This document shows, in pieces, positions 44,512 through 56,827 of a DNA stretch of 64,000 nucleotides. Origin of the DNA: Echria macrotheca (Eukaryota > Ascomycota > Sordariomycetes > Sordariales > Schizotheciaceae). Each line of letters begins with the position of its first letter. Positions within the stretch are counted from its first letter, which is position 1. The translations under genes and the position numbers were made by a program. The notes under the pieces are model-generated. The model did not search any database. It was not told where the DNA came from and saw only the letters and a list, made by a program, of their open reading frames with translations. The stretch spans positions 806,001-870,000 of the forward strand of contig MU839840.1 of the NCBI GenBank assembly GCA_030411725.1, given 5' to 3'.

Positions 44512-45983
44512 ATGGCGGCCGGCAGCGCTCGCTACGTGCGATACATCCTTTTCGCCTTCTTCGTAAGTCCTGCCTCTTGGAGTCGTTTTTCTGTTAGCGG
44601 CATGTTCGCAGAATGGCTAGCTGACTGCTTCTAGGTATTAGCGGTTTTTTACTTCATCTCGAGCTCCGACACAATCGAGCCTCCGTTCAATCCAGGCCTC
44701 TATAAGCCTGGAAACAAGTCCCCAGAGCAGACAGAGAAGCCGAAGCCCGCGCCCGATACCAGCACTAACGATGCCGTCACCCCGCCGCCCGCCGTCAAGG
44801 AGAAGCCCAAGCCCAAGACCGGCGATAATCTCAATCCTGCCGACTTTCCGATGGCAATGACGCCCAACGATCCCGGCTGGAACGACCTAGCTGGCATCAA
44901 GGACGGCCCGCGTGTGAATGCCACATTCGTGACGCTGGCGAGGAACTCGGATGTCTGGGAGATTGCAAAGTCTATCCGTCAGATCGAAGACAGGTTTAAC
45001 CGTCGCTACAACTACGACTGGGTGTTCCTCAACGACAAGCCGTTCGACGCCACTTTCAAGAAGGTGACGAGCTCTTTGGTGTCTGGCAAGACGCACTATG
45101 GCGAGATCGCAAAGGAGCACTGGTCATTCCCTCCCCACATCGACCAGGAAAAGGCCAAGAAGGTTCGTGAGGACATGGCCCAGCGCAAGATCATCTATGG
45201 CGACAGCGTCAGCTACCGCCACATGTGCCGTTTCGAGTCCGGCTTCTTCTTCCGCCAGCCTCTCATGATGAACTACGAATACTACTGGCGCGTGGAGCCG
45301 AGCGTCGAGCTGTTCTGCGACATCCACTACGACCCTTTCCGCTACATGAAGGAGAACAACAAGAAGTACAGCTTCGTCCTCAGTCTGTACGAGTACGTCG
45401 AGACGATTCCCACGCTTTGGGACAGCGTCAAGAAGTTCATCAAGAACCATCCCGAGCACATTGTGGAAGGAAACTCGATGGGCTTTCTCAGCGATGATGG
45501 CGGCGACACTTACAACCATTGCCACTTTGTAGGTCCCAAAGTTATCGATGCTAAAAGCAAATGCTGACTATCGTAGTGGTCCAACTTTGAGATTGGCAGT
45601 CTGGAATGGCTCCGCTCGCCAGCCTACACCGACTTTTTCGAGTCACTGGATCAGGATGGTGGCTTCTTCTACGAGCGCTGGGGCGATGCGCCGGTGCACT
45701 CGATCGCCGCCGGTCTGATGTTGAAGAAGGAGGAGATCCACTTCTTCAACGACATTGCCTACTACCATGTTCCCTTTACCCACTGCCCCACCGGTGACAA
45801 GTACCGGCAAGCGCTCAAGTGTCATTGTAACCCTAAGGACAACTTTGACTGGAAGGGCTATTCTTGTGAGTATCCTGTCCTTAACCAGGATTGTCTCAGT
45901 TACTGACCCTCACAGGCACATCTAGGTACTTTGAGATTAACGGCATGGACAAGCCGGAGGGATGGGAGAACCAGCAAGATTAA
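44512..45983 (+). CDS. Alpha-1,2-mannosyltransferase, GT15 (KRE2/KTR family)
   Basis: Four exons (44512-44562, 44635-45528, 45577-45865, 45916-45983) give 433 residues. This is a type II Golgi membrane protein: a short basic N-terminus, one signal-anchor helix (YILFAFFVLAVFYFIS), then a Pro/Lys-rich stem (residues about 40-95). The GT15 lumenal domain follows: VNATFVTLARNSDVWEIAKSI, NYDWVFLNDKPFDATFK, YRHMCRFESGFFFR, YEYYWRVEPSVELFCDIHYD and NHCHFWSNFEIGSLEWLRS, plus YERWGDAPVHSIAAGLML. It transfers mannose from GDP-Man in O- and N-glycan elongation on cell-wall and secreted proteins. Which KTR paralogue it is cannot be fixed here. Confidence 0.93.
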
Positions 45984-46426
45984 AGCAGACTCACAGCCAA
46001 ATTGTCGACTTTGATGATTGCATGAGCAGGAATGCACCGAGAAGCATTATAGACTTGTATTATTGTTTGGGTTTTGATGCGTATTCTGACAACCATCAGA
46101 CGGTCGGAGGGGGCTTGTCGGGAAACGGAACAAAAAAACGGCCAGTGGAAGTTGGGAGGCGTCAGGTATCCGATATACGATCGTCGTTTGTTACAGGAAG
46201 GGAATGCGGGTGGTCGGGTTCGCGATCCTGCAGGCCGGCATGGTGTCCTTGCAGTCTTCACTTGTAAATATCTTTTTTCACAAATTTTGATCTCACGGCG
46301 GCGGTTCTAATCTTAACACTGGTTCTTTCTGCTCTATGCTTGCTTTGTTGCTGCTTGATACAATGTTGGTACATACAATCGGGGTATCTATTTACGCCCA
46401 AAGAATTGCCCACTGCTGGTGGTTCT
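45984..46426. other. Convergent intergenic region
   Basis: Between the mannosyltransferase stop and the uS12m stop. No gene. Confidence 0.5.
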
Positions 46427-47055
46427 CTACCCCACGGAGGCCTTCTTCGGCTTCTTCGTCCCGTATTTACTCCTGCTGCTGGCCCGAGTAGCAACGCCGC
46501 CCTGCCGTAACCGTGTTAGCTGTGTTCAAGGCTCCAGAATGCGGCTTTACTGACCAGATCCAGCGCTCCTCTGACCAAGTGATATCTCACACCGGGGCAG
46601 TCCTGTGTTCGTCCTCCACGCACCAGGACAACGCTGTGTTGTTGGATGTTGTGGCCCTCGCCAGGGATGTAGGCCGTGATGACCTTGCCGGTTGATAACC
46701 TCACACGAGCCGTTTTTCGTTCGCCAGAGTTGGGCTTCTTCGGCCGCACGATACCGACCTTGACGCAGACTCCTTTCAGCGCCGGGGCATGGATGGCGGA
46801 GAGGGCGGGCGACGTAGCGTGGCGGGCTCGTTGCGGTTTCCGGCAGCCCTACGAGTGTCAATCAGCATGGCTGCATCGTGGGTGTCAATTTTCGAAGCTC
46901 CCTACCCTCAACACCTGGTTCAGTGTCACGTTCTGCACCGGCGACATCGAGAAGGCGCGGGCAATTGGCGAAGCCAGCGTCGATCCAGCGGTTGGCCCGA
47001 GTGCCGGCCGCCTCAATGAGGGGAGCAGAATGCTGCGGAGAAACGTCGTCGCCAT
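46427..47055 (-). CDS. MRPS12: Mitochondrial small-subunit ribosomal protein uS12m
   Basis: Three exons (47055-46906, 46848-46555, 46501-46427) give 172 residues. No single open frame shows the whole gene. Exon 1 is a mitochondrial presequence (MATTFLRSILLPSLRRPA, Arg-rich, no acids) ending in NVTLNQVLR. Exon 2 continues GCRKPQRARHATSPAL, ALKGVCVKVGIVRPKKPNSGE and IPGEGHNIQQHSVVLVRGGR, with TQDCPGVRYHLVRGALDL. Exon 3 ends in SSRSKYGTKKPKKASVG. These are the classic bacterial/mitochondrial S12 decoding-centre motifs (PKKPNS, PGEGHN). Introns are 57 and 53 nt, both phase 0. Neighbours: convergent with the mannosyltransferase, divergent from the acyl-CoA dehydrogenase (542 bp apart). Confidence 0.93.
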
Positions 47056-47596
47056 GGTGGGTGAGGTTGGCGCGACGGCTCCGAGAGCTCGATGCGGTCG
47101 CGAATTGGCGACAATTCAGGGACTCGCGCTAGGAACTTTTCTGGTATCACGTGCAGCGTCAGGTGACGGCGAAGCTGCCGATGCTGCCTCTCTCGGCAAC
47201 CATCGGTCCACGGTCCAGGTCACATGGTGCAGCGCGCTGCAGCAAAAGCAGCGGGCAAATGCGATCCTGTGGAGCATTCCGTCACAGCTCCGTCTAGCGG
47301 GAAGCAAAGGGTGAAAGGGACCTCGGCAAGCTCTCCGCCGTCACGCTTTGAGCTTGCGCATCCCTTGGGCCGGCCTTTTCCTTGCTCGTGTCAGATCTCT
47401 GTCTTGTTTTCTCCTCGCATTAGCTCCCGCTTGCTAGATTTACAGCTGTCTGTCTCTGCATTGTTGATAGCGGGGCTCTAGGTTGCTAAGAACCGCCCGG
47501 CCCTCCCGTACGTTGAAAGCAAGCTTATCCACCTGCCAATTGGCCTTCCATCTTACTCCAGACCCGTGTACCTGTCTCGTCTACGTCAAGCCCGAC
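47056..47596. promoter_or_regulatory. Divergent promoter region, uS12m / acyl-CoA dehydrogenase
   Basis: A 541-bp gap between two start codons of mitochondrial protein genes. No specific site was identified. Confidence 0.4.
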
Positions 47597-49055
47597 ATGA
47601 GGTCGCTCACGCGAGCCCTGCGGCCGGCGGTGCGGAGGAGCCAAACCGCCGTTCTGTCAGCATCAACACCAAGGATATGTAGCAGCAGCAGGACACCAAA
47701 GGTGCTGCCCGCCGCCGTTCAGGGGTGAGTAGCTCTTCCGGACTTACGCTCAACGGGTCACCTGACTCCCAGCTTGCGTTATAGCGTCCGCTCCCTCTCG
47801 TCGACGGCCCCCCGGCGGGATGCCAGCTTGGCTGACCTGACGCCGACCCCGATCACGCACTTCTCCGAGATTGAGACGGCCATGGCTGAGACGGTTCGCA
47901 AGTTTGCCAACGATGTCATCCTCCCCAAGGTCCGCGACATGGACGAGGCCGAGATGATGGACCCTACCGTGGTCGAGCAGCTCTTTGAGCAGGGACTGAT
48001 GGGCGTCGAGATACCCGAGGAGTACGGCGGAGCCGGCATGAACTTTACGGCCGCCATCGTAGGCATTGAGGAGCTCGCCCGCGTTGACCCGTCGGTCTCG
48101 GTCATGGTCGACGTGCACAACACGCTGGTCAACACAGCAGTTATCAAGTGGGGAAGCGCCGCCCTCAAGAAGAAGTATCTTCCCAAGCTGGCGACCAACA
48201 CGGTCGGGTCCTTCTGCTTGTCCGAGCCCGTCAGCGGATCTGATGCGTTTGCGCTCGCAACTAAGGCTACCGAGACGCCCAACGGGTACAAGATCAACGG
48301 CAGCAAGATGTGGATCACCAACAGCATGGAGGCGGAATTTTTCATCGTGTTTGCGAACCTGCATCCTGAGAAGAAGCACAGGGGCATCACAGCCTTTATC
48401 GTGGACAAGGGCACGAAAGGGTTCAGCATCGCCAAGAAGGAGAAGAAGCTCGGCATCAAGGCCAGCAGCACATGTGTCCTCAATTTCGACGATGTAGAGG
48501 TCCCTAAAGACAACCTTCTGGGCGAGGTCGGTCACGGGTACAAGTATGCCATCGGCCTGCTGAATGAGGGCCGCATTGGTATTGCCGCGCAAATGACGGG
48601 TCTGGCTCTGGGAGCCTGGGAAAACGCTGTCAAGTATGCCTGGAATGACCGCAAGCAGTTCGGTCAGCTCATCGGCGAGTTCCAAGGCATGCAGCACCAG
48701 ATTGCCCAGTCCTACACCGAGATTGCTGCGGCGAGAGCTTTGGTGTATAATGCGGCTCGCAAGAAGGAGGCCGGCGAGGACTTCGTCATGGATGCCGCCA
48801 TGGCCAAGCTGTATGCTTCGCAGGTTGCCGGGCGGGTAAGCGGGCTCGCGGTCGAGTGGATGGGCGGAATGGGCTTTGTGCGCGAGGGCCTTGCAGAGAA
48901 GTTCTGGCGCGACAGCAAGATTGGTGCCATTTACGAGGGCACCAGCAACATCCAGTAAGATGTTCCCGCCCCGAGCTATGCCGTGAGAGCTTGGCTGACT
49001 TTTCAACAGGCTTAACACGATCGCCAAGATGCTCCAGAAGGAGTACACGACCTAG
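47597..49055 (+). CDS. Mitochondrial acyl-CoA dehydrogenase (short/branched-chain type)
   Basis: Three exons (47597-47724, 47785-48954, 49010-49055) give 447 residues. An Arg/Ser-rich presequence (MRSLTRALRPAVRRSQTAV) targets the matrix. The FAD enzyme oxidises acyl-CoA to enoyl-CoA and passes electrons to ETF. Motifs: MGVEIPEEYGGAGMNF, the FAD site GSFCLSEPVSGSDAFALAT, KMWITNSMEAEFFIVFA, FGQLIGEFQGMQHQIAQ, and the C-terminal IGAIYEGTSNIQLNTIAK. The last exon encodes only the end after the invariant NIQ. Closest to the short/branched-chain clade by the DPSVSVMVDVHNTLVN segment. This probably acts in isoleucine or short-chain catabolism. Confidence 0.93.
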
Positions 49056-51107
49056 TGTGGAGATTGCGCCTTGCCGTGTAACGTGGACGTATTTCATCGC
49101 GCCTCTTGGTTGCTTGGATACAAATGGCCCCCTGCTGTACGAAAGACAGGCACTAAACTTGTAGATTCCGAGATTGCGCTGTGAGCGTTGTTTGACAATG
49201 CCGCGCAATACGATGTATTGTTGTTACCCTGAGTCGTTGACATTGATAAACCGCCTCCTGGGTTTTCCTGGCAGGCAAATCGCAGGCAATCTGCAGAGCG
49301 TGGTAAATATACATCGAGTATCAAGCACAGCTAGCCCCAGGAAAACGTTTTCTCTCTGGTGATACCTCGATGGAAATATTCAGAGGCTTGAATGGTGCCT
49401 ACTTGCCTGCTTGCCTGCTTGCCTACCTCGTGGCATAGCAAGCATCACATTATAGGCCGTATTTCCACTGACCAGACAACTTCCGGCCCGGGAGAGAGCT
49501 CCCGAATCTCGCTGGGATGCTGTCACGAACCCGTGGCCAAGACGCCCGTCAGGAATGGGCATCGCGTAGGCCTTGGAAACTTAGGTGGTTCTCAGCCCTA
49601 CGCGGCGGGCCAAAGAAGCATGAAGTTTATTGGTTAGACACGGGTACAGCCTCAAATTGTGACCAGTTAAATTCCTGAGCTCCCAGGGGCCGCAAAAGAT
49701 GCCTTTTACGGTGGAGAAGACACAATCCTTTTTCTTCCATCGCGCGTAAGATTTGGCCGAGCGGCGAGAAGTCGGACTTCTATTCAGTCATCATCCGACG
49801 CAAAACAGATGGTGCCGGAGGGCTTACGGCCGCACCACTCTACAGGCGATGGCGAACGAACATGGTATTTGGATTATCAACAAGTTTGGGATCAGAATCA
49901 TCAGATGTTTTTATTGTTGTTGTTTCTCAATCCCCGCCGTCCCTGTCGAAAACCCGATAAGCGATAGGCAAGCTCTATCCACCAATCAAACGCGGCTCTG
50001 CCCCTCATCGGTGGGAATCGAAAACCCCGCTGCTGCTGATAGGCGACCCTCTCAGCATCACGCACAGGAAAGTCCTACGACCAGTCCTACCATTCGGCCA
50101 CTCTGGCGCCCGACGCTGCGGTCCCCGGGTGCCCAACCTCCCCAGCATCCATTTCCAGTTGAGAGCTCGCACTTCTGATGGGCGGCCTGCAGCCTTGGAT
50201 ATTTGTGCGGGTCGCCACGCCGTGCTTTCTTGACCTTGTCATGGATAGTGCTTTGGCAAGAAACAGACGTCGACGGCTCCTCCGTTAATAAATATGCGGA
50301 AGCGGGGCGAACGACATCACGAATAACGCTGGATTTCCAAGCGATGAGCTCTGGCGGTAGTTATAAAACATGAAGTACTTCCGTACTGCAAGCTGAAGAT
50401 CATTCGCTCTTTCAGCAGACGCTTCACGGAGACCCCGCGGTGGACACTCAGTCACCCGCATATGTTCCTATCGATCCTTTCGCGGCGGGAGCCTTGCTCC
50501 TGTAGAACCGTGCTGCCGTGCCCCCTCATCAAACTGCAGCTCTCTGGGGAACAATCTCCAATTGTGGGCAGGGCTGTTGATCAAGAAGAGCACACCGACT
50601 CGCTTTGGTCCGCTCTTGGGTGCTGTGGCCGAGGACAGGGCGTAGGGTTTCAACTGAACATAAGCCTTGAGAAAGAAAAAGACCTTGACATTCCTCATAT
50701 CCTTCCCGCCTCCCGGTTTCCAGCCCGTTCCAGTGAGTTGCCCCATTACCAAGCCAGAGGTGGCAGAGGAGAATGTCCTGGCCCACCCGCAGCTGAAGCC
50801 TTTGATTCCAGGCACCCCCTGTCCGCTTCGGAGGAGGAGCAAGGCACCGGGGCCCAAATCGCAACAACAAGGGCTATTTCCAAATGCGAAACACAAAACC
50901 CCGCCATAATTCATCACTGACGACATCTGCGCTCCCAAACCACCTTCCGCGCGGCGAAGGCTAATGCGAGTCGCCTGACAGCCACGCCAACGCGAACATC
51001 TCCATCACCTAAAAGAGCACGAATCCCGCAGCAGCTAGCAACGACGCTGCCTCCCTGCATCCCTAGTGTCGCTGCGCGCCAGGTCGCGCAGCCCCAATAC
51101 CGCCACC
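49056..51107. other. Intergenic region upstream of PKC1
   Basis: No gene. It holds an 8-bp tandem (CTTGCCTG-type, about 49402-49427). Frames at 50462-50938 on both strands have no domain. A long 5' leader for PKC1 may lie here. Confidence 0.45.
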
Positions 51108-54100
51108 ATGAACGACGAGGAGAAGCTCCATGATATCCAACGGAAGATCGAGCGCGAAAAAGCGCTGATGAATGCCGCCAATTCTATGCGCCAGCAGACC
51201 AACAATGAGGCCGTACGCTCCAAGCTCGATACCCAGATCCGGGAGGGGAGGAGGAACCTCGAGTTCTTCGAAGAGCGCCTGCGTGAGCTCCAGATGCGGC
51301 GGCTCGGCCAGGGAATGGACAACATGTCTCTCGGAGGCTCGACAATCGGCGGCAGCTCCTACCATGGCTCCGGTATGCAAGGCGACTCGATGAGCCCGCC
51401 TGCCCCGCCGCCAAAAGACGGCGGCAGCGGGTACGGCGACTATGGCCAGTATGGCCAGTACGGGCAAGGTTCTGGGTCCGGCGGCGACCTGATGCCCTCC
51501 CATGGCCCCTTTCCGGCCGGGCCACCGCACTCGGGAATGGTCAAGGCGCGACCCAACTTCTCCAAGCTGGGTATTGTCCCTCAAACCTCCGATGCGTGTT
51601 CTGTTGCTGACGGCTGACAACTACAGATCTTATCAAATACGACACGCCGTACCTCGGGCCTAGAATCCAGTTGATGCTCTCGCAGATCCAGTTCAAGCTG
51701 AATGTCGAGGAACAATATCTCAAAGGTATCGAGAAGATGGTGCAACTGTACCAGATGGAGGGTGACAAGAAGAGCCGAGCCGATGCCGCGGCGAAGCGGC
51801 TGGAGAGCAGACAAAAGATTGTGCTTCTCAAGCAAGCGCTCAAGCGATACGAGGAGCTTCATATCGACATGGATACTGATTCAGCAGATGGTGAGTACGC
51901 TCTAGGTACGTCCAGGATCACGCGACTGACGCCGTAGCATAGATGACAGTATCAACATGCCAAATCTGAGGAAGCCTCTCAGCGGGCAGCTTACTATCCG
52001 CGTCTTAGCAGTCAAAGATGTTGACCATGCGCCGCTGGGGCGGTTCGCTCGCGCTCCCGAAACATTTGTTGCGGTTAAGGTAGAGGACAATGTCCTCGCG
52101 CGGACGAAAGCATCGAGAACGGACAGGTGGGAGGGCGAATACCATCCTCTCAACGTGGACAAGGCGAACGAAGTCGAGCTCACGGTCTACGACAAGCCCG
52201 GCGAACACGCGGTGCCGATCGCGCTGCTATGGGTCAGGATTTCCGACATCGCTGAGGAGCTCCGCCGCAAGAAGATCGAAGCCGAGAGCAACAGCGCCGG
52301 ATGGGTTTCTGCGGATCGCCTTGGCTCCAACACACGTGCCCCTCCTGCCCAGTTCCCGATGGGCTCACAGGCCCCCCAGTTCGCTGCTCCGCCTGGGTCC
52401 CCCGGCGGCCATCATCAGTCGATGTATCAGCCGCAACCGATGTCCCAGCACACGCCGGTGGTATCCCAGCCGATCGATGCCTGGTTCAACCTGGAGCCTT
52501 CGGGCCAGATACATCTTACTCTCGATTTCGTCAAGGAGAACCGGGCACCAGGTATGATGGATGCCGGCCTCAACCGCAAGGGTGCGGTGCGCCAGAAGAA
52601 GGATAATGCCATCGAGTTTTCCGGCCACAAGTTTGTCCAGCGCCAGTTTTACAACATCATGCGCTGTGCGCTCTGCGGCGATTTTCTCAAGTACTCGGCC
52701 GGCATGCAGTGTATTGACTGCAAATACACCTGCCACACCAAGTGCTACCAGAGCGTCGTCACCAAATGCATTAGCAAGAGCAATGCTGAGATCGATCCGG
52801 AGGAGGAGAAGATCAACCATCGCATCCCGCATCGCTTCCAACCATTTTCCAACCTTGCCGCTAACTGGTGCTGCCATTGCGGCTACGTGCTGCCGATTGG
52901 CTCCAAAAAGAACTCGAGGAGATGTACCGAGTGCCAGCTCACGGCGCATGCCCAATGTGTCCACCTTGTTCCCGATTTCTGTGGCATGTCTATGGCCGTG
53001 GCGAACCAGATCCTCGAGGGCATCAAGTCGCAGAAGCGAAACAAGAGTTCCTCCATGGCTGATCGTACCCTCAGGCCCGGTGGTGGCAAGCAACCCTCGA
53101 TTAGCAGCCAGGGAAGCCAGCCGTACAGCTCCTCTTCGTCGTATGCGCCTTCGATAGCATCACCTGAAGCTACCGAGGCCGCGAAGCTCATGTACAACCA
53201 GACGGCACCGATAAGGACCCCAGCGCCCGACAGAACACCCGCCTCGTCGACGGCCTCAGCGGCCGCTGTTGCTGCTATGACGCCTAAACCAGTTGCACAG
53301 ACCCAGCAGTCCGTGGGTCAAATCGATTTCGGACCCAGTCACTACGGGTCCCCTCCGGGATATGCTCCCAGACAGGGCTCCCGTGACGATGACCTATATG
53401 GCGGGCAGCAGGGCCAGTACGGTCAACCTCAACAGCGCAAGTACAATCCGGCAGATTATGCAAACATAGGAGCCTATCCGAATCAGCCACAGGTTCAACC
53501 GCATCCCGCCCAGCAGATTCAACAGCCACAAGTTCCGCACCACCAGATGTACCCGCAACAGCCTCAGCAGATTTCGCCCAAGCTCCAGCAGCCGGTGGCA
53601 GTAGAACCGCCACCGCAGGCATCTTCCGGCATACCCGTGCCAACCAAGAAGCCGCTACCCTCTGCGACTGATCCTGGTACTGGCACAAAGATTAGCCTCG
53701 ACCACTTCAACTTCCTGGCCGTCCTTGGTAAGGGCAACTTCGGCAAGGTCATGTTGGCCGAGACGAAGCGGTCTCGCAAGCTCTATGCTATCAAGGTGCT
53801 CAAGAAGGAGTTTATAATAGAAAATGACGAGGTGGAGAGCATTCGATCCGAGAAGCGCGTGTTCTTGATCGCCAACCGGGAGCGGCATCCGTTCTTGACC
53901 AACCTTCACGCTTGCTTCCAGACTGAGACAAGAGTCTACTTCGTTATGGAGTACATTAGTGGTGGCGACTTGATGCTGCACATTCAACGCGGCCAGTTTG
54001 GTACTAAGCGCGCCCAGTAAGTTTGTCAAGTCCGCCATGCAGACGCTGCTAACGTGTCAACAGGTTCTATGCCGCCGAGGTCTGCCTAGCTTTGAAGTAT

Positions 54101-54827
54101 TTCCACGAGAACGGCGTGATTTATCGTGACCTCAAGCTTGACAATATTCTTCTCACTCTCGATGGACACATCAAGATCGCCGATTATGGTCTCTGCAAAG
54201 AAGACATGTGGTACGGATCGACGACCAGCACGTTTTGCGGAACCCCCGAGTTCATGGCTCCAGAGGTTTGTATCTTGGGTATGCTTTGTAGGCTCTGCTG
54301 ACCGGCCACCAGATTCTCCTCGACAAGAAGTACGGTCGAGCGGTCGATTGGTGGGCATTTGGCGTCTTGATCTACCAGATGCTGCTCCAGCAATCCCCTT
54401 TCCGAGGCGAGGACGAAGACGAAATCTACGATGCCATTCTGGCCGACGAGCCGCTTTATCCCATTCACATGCCCCGCGACAGCGTGTCGATCCTGCAGAA
54501 GCTACTCACGCGCGAGCCAGACCAGCGGCTGGGAAGCGGACCGACGGACGCGCAGGAAATCATGTCTCAGCCGTTCTTCCGGAACATCAACTGGGACGAC
54601 ATTTACCACAAACGCGTGCAACCGCCGTTCCTGCCCCAGATTAAGAGTGCTACGGATACCAGTAATTTTGATAGCGAGTTCACCAGCGTTACCCCGGTTC
54701 TCACTCCGGTGCAGTCAGGTAGGTGTCGATTTATTCTCGTCTGTTTCCCATCTAACACTTGGCAGTGCTCTCTCAGGCCATGCAAGAGGAATTCCGCGGC
54801 TTCTCGTATGCAGCAGACTTCGAATAA
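51108..54827 (+). CDS. PKC1: Protein kinase C (Pkc1-type)
   Basis: Six exons (51108-51570, 51627-51890, 51943-54016, 54064-54265, 54313-54718, 54766-54827) give 1,156 residues. The start opens the first HR1 Rho-binding coiled coil (MNDEEKLHDIQRKIEREK). The second HR1 lies about residues 155-240 and a C2-like domain about 245-370. Two C1 zinc domains start near 465 (HKFVQRQFYNIMRCALCGDF) and 535 (HRFQPFSNLAANWCCHCGYV). A Gln/Pro-rich linker leads to the kinase at about 830: GKGNFGKVMLAE, VIYRDLKLDNIL, IADYGLCKE (DYG instead of DFG, as known in fungal Pkc1), STFCGTPEFMAPE. The AGC tail has a turn-motif-like LTPVQ and hydrophobic motif FRGFSY. The kinase heads the Rho1-driven cell-wall integrity pathway. 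Confidence 0.96.
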
Positions 54828-55519
54828 TGGGAAGGACCATCGTTTGTTAGGCTCAAGAAGACCAACGCCAGTAATACGCTCCTCGTTTGGGAGGAGATGC
54901 GGTGTCTCGACATGTAGCTCGTCTAAGACATCGGGCGATTTCGCCGAACATGCCGCCCTGCTACCGGCGTGCGCGACGTCGCGCCGGTCTATATAATACC
55001 GAGGATAGCGCCAGAGACCACCAGGAGAGCCACGCTTATGTGGCAGTGGTTGGGACAAGTGGTCGGACAGATTGTCGTGATGGCTGTAGTGGTGGTTGCT
55101 GATGGAGGGCGATACCGTAGGCCGAAGGACAGGGCTGCGGAGGACGACGAGCGTAGGTTAGGGTGAGAGGCATAGGCCGTCAGGGGCATTCCGTTTGGTG
55201 GGAGGCATTCTAGCTGGCATGCCCAGGCTTGTATACGTTTCACGAGCCACTTCTGGACCACTTCTTCTGGCCGAACGGGAGAAGGGGCTCTGTGAGCCAT
55301 TCGCTTCGGGACTACATCTCAGGTCTAGCTAGGGTTTAATAGACAGCGCTTCGATTTATACTCATTCATTGTGTCCCGTTTTCAGGCTTGTGTCATGGTG
55401 GTTACAGTTAGACTTTACAGGTCGATATGTACAAGGCCGAGATCTGGTCTCTAGAGCAATAATACAAGAGGTGGGCAAGATATATAAGAGCAACGACCGA
55501 AGTCCTCGTACAACATATG
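54828..55519. other. Convergent intergenic region
   Basis: 3' flank of PKC1 and SHE9. No gene. Confidence 0.5.
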
Positions 55520-56827
55520 CTACCTCCCCCGGATCCAGACGAAGGCAAGACTGCCAACCACGGCTGCGCCAGCTACGGCGCCTTCCAGCGCGACGAGCGA
55601 AATATCCCTCATCCGGATGTCTATCCTTCGATCGCTGTACAGGTCCGCAACGGCTGCTCGCAGCAGAACAGGATCGGCTAGGATCTCCTTCCATGACCAG
55701 CTGCCGACCGACCATTCTTCTGCCGTCGCTTCGGCTGCCGTGTTATCGGTTACGACGCCGTCCTCGACAAGTTCAACCACCGGCGGTTCCGGCTCCGGCT
55801 CCCGGCTGGTGGTGACGGACGACGAATCCCTCAGCCCGCTCGCCTCGAGCGCGGCGCGAACCTCGGCCAGCTCGCGCCGGACCTCGTCCATGACGGCCTT
55901 CTCCTTCTCGGCGACGCCCTTGACGAGGCGGGCGCGGCGCCAGGGCTCGGCGACGAACTGCAGGACGAGGAACAGGAGCACGTTGACGCCCATGAGGCCC
56001 CAGGTGCCCCAGGTCGACTGGCGGCGGATGCGGTCGCTCCAGATCTGCTCCTCGTGGTAGCGCTTGAGGATGCCGGCGTTGAGCTCGGCGGCGAGGCGGG
56101 CGTCGTCGGCTTCCGCTCCCGTCAGCTCGGCCGACGCGGCCGCCACCTGCGCCTCGAGCTCGTGGTCGAGCCGGTACAGCGTCGTGAAGCGTTCTAGGTC
56201 CGGCGGCGACCACGTGTCCTTGCGCGCGAGGAGCGTCGTGACCTCGCGCTGCGTCGCCGCGCGGTGCGACGTCAGGGACTTGTAGTTCTGCCGCGCCGCG
56301 TGCAGCCGGCTCTGGGCGGCTGCCAGCTTCGTCTCGAGCTCGACGTTGCGCGCCTTGATCGCCTCGATGGCCGTGTAGCCTGTTAGGTCGTTTATGGCCT
56401 GCGTCGCGTTTAGGGCCCGCGTCTGGAGGTTGTCCATGAAGGTGCTGAAGCGGGCCGAGAAGCGGGTGCGTCGGTCTTCGGCGGTCGAGGGGAGCTCGGG
56501 TTCGTGAGCCGGCGGGGTGTGGCTCTGGCTCTTTGGGGGTTCGGCGGGTGATTCATCCTGTGTAGGGGAGGATGGTGTGGTTTTTGTGTCATTCTCGGGC
56601 TGTTTCGGGGGTGGTACGGTCGAAAAGAGTCGGGGTCCGGTGCGGGCCTGTATGCTGCACCGGAGGCAGAGGGACCAGCTGTGTGATGGAGGGGGAGGTC
56701 GGAAGGACGAGAAAGGTCGGCGGGCAGAGGGCGACGCGGCCACCAGCTGGTCGAGCAATGCCGCCCCTCGTAGGGGACGCACAGCTAGCCGTATGGCTAC
56801 GTGGGGCGACATTGGGCTGCCGCTCAA
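55520..56827 (-). CDS. SHE9: SHE9/MDM33, mitochondrial inner-membrane protein
   Basis: Intronless, 435 residues (a second in-frame ATG lies five codons downstream). The presequence is Arg/Ala-rich (AIRLAVRPLRGAALLDQL; RRPFSSF). After a Pro/Ser/Thr linker comes the coiled-coil core: RFSTFMDNLQTRALNATQAINDLTGYTAIEAIK, then long helices rich in Ala/Glu/Arg, WSDRIRRQSTWGTWGLMG and the first membrane helix VNVLLFLVLQFVAEPW, with a second short one at the end (VAGAAVVGSLAFVWIRG). This is the SHE9/MDM33 layout: both ends inner-membrane anchored, the coiled coil facing the matrix. It shapes mitochondrial morphology and inner-membrane fission. Confidence 0.92.
   Translation of the reverse strand: MSGSPMSPHVAIRLAVRPLRGAALLDQLVAASPSARRPFSSFRPPPPSHSWSLCLRCSIQARTGPRLFSTVPPPKQPENDTKTTPSSPTQDESPAEPPKSQSHTPPAHEPELPSTAEDRRTRFSARFSTFMDNLQTRALNATQAINDLTGYTAIEAIKARNVELETKLAAAQSRLHAARQNYKSLTSHRAATQREVTTLLARKDTWSPPDLERFTTLYRLDHELEAQVAAASAELTGAEADDARLAAELNAGILKRYHEEQIWSDRIRRQSTWGTWGLMGVNVLLFLVLQFVAEPWRRARLVKGVAEKEKAVMDEVRRELAEVRAALEASGLRDSSSVTTSREPEPEPPVVELVEDGVVTDNTAAEATAEEWSVGSWSWKEILADPVLLRAAVADLYSDRRIDIRMRDISLVALEGAVAGAAVVGSLAFVWIRGR

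Noticed and set aside
47750..49048. 432-codon frame antisense to acyl-CoA dehydrogenase
   Set aside because: The sense strand encodes an unmistakable enzyme; antisense openness follows from codon bias.
49402..49427. CTTGCCTG tandem repeat as a CRISPR or satellite array
   Set aside because: Only about three 8-bp units in a eukaryotic intergenic region; a simple microsatellite.
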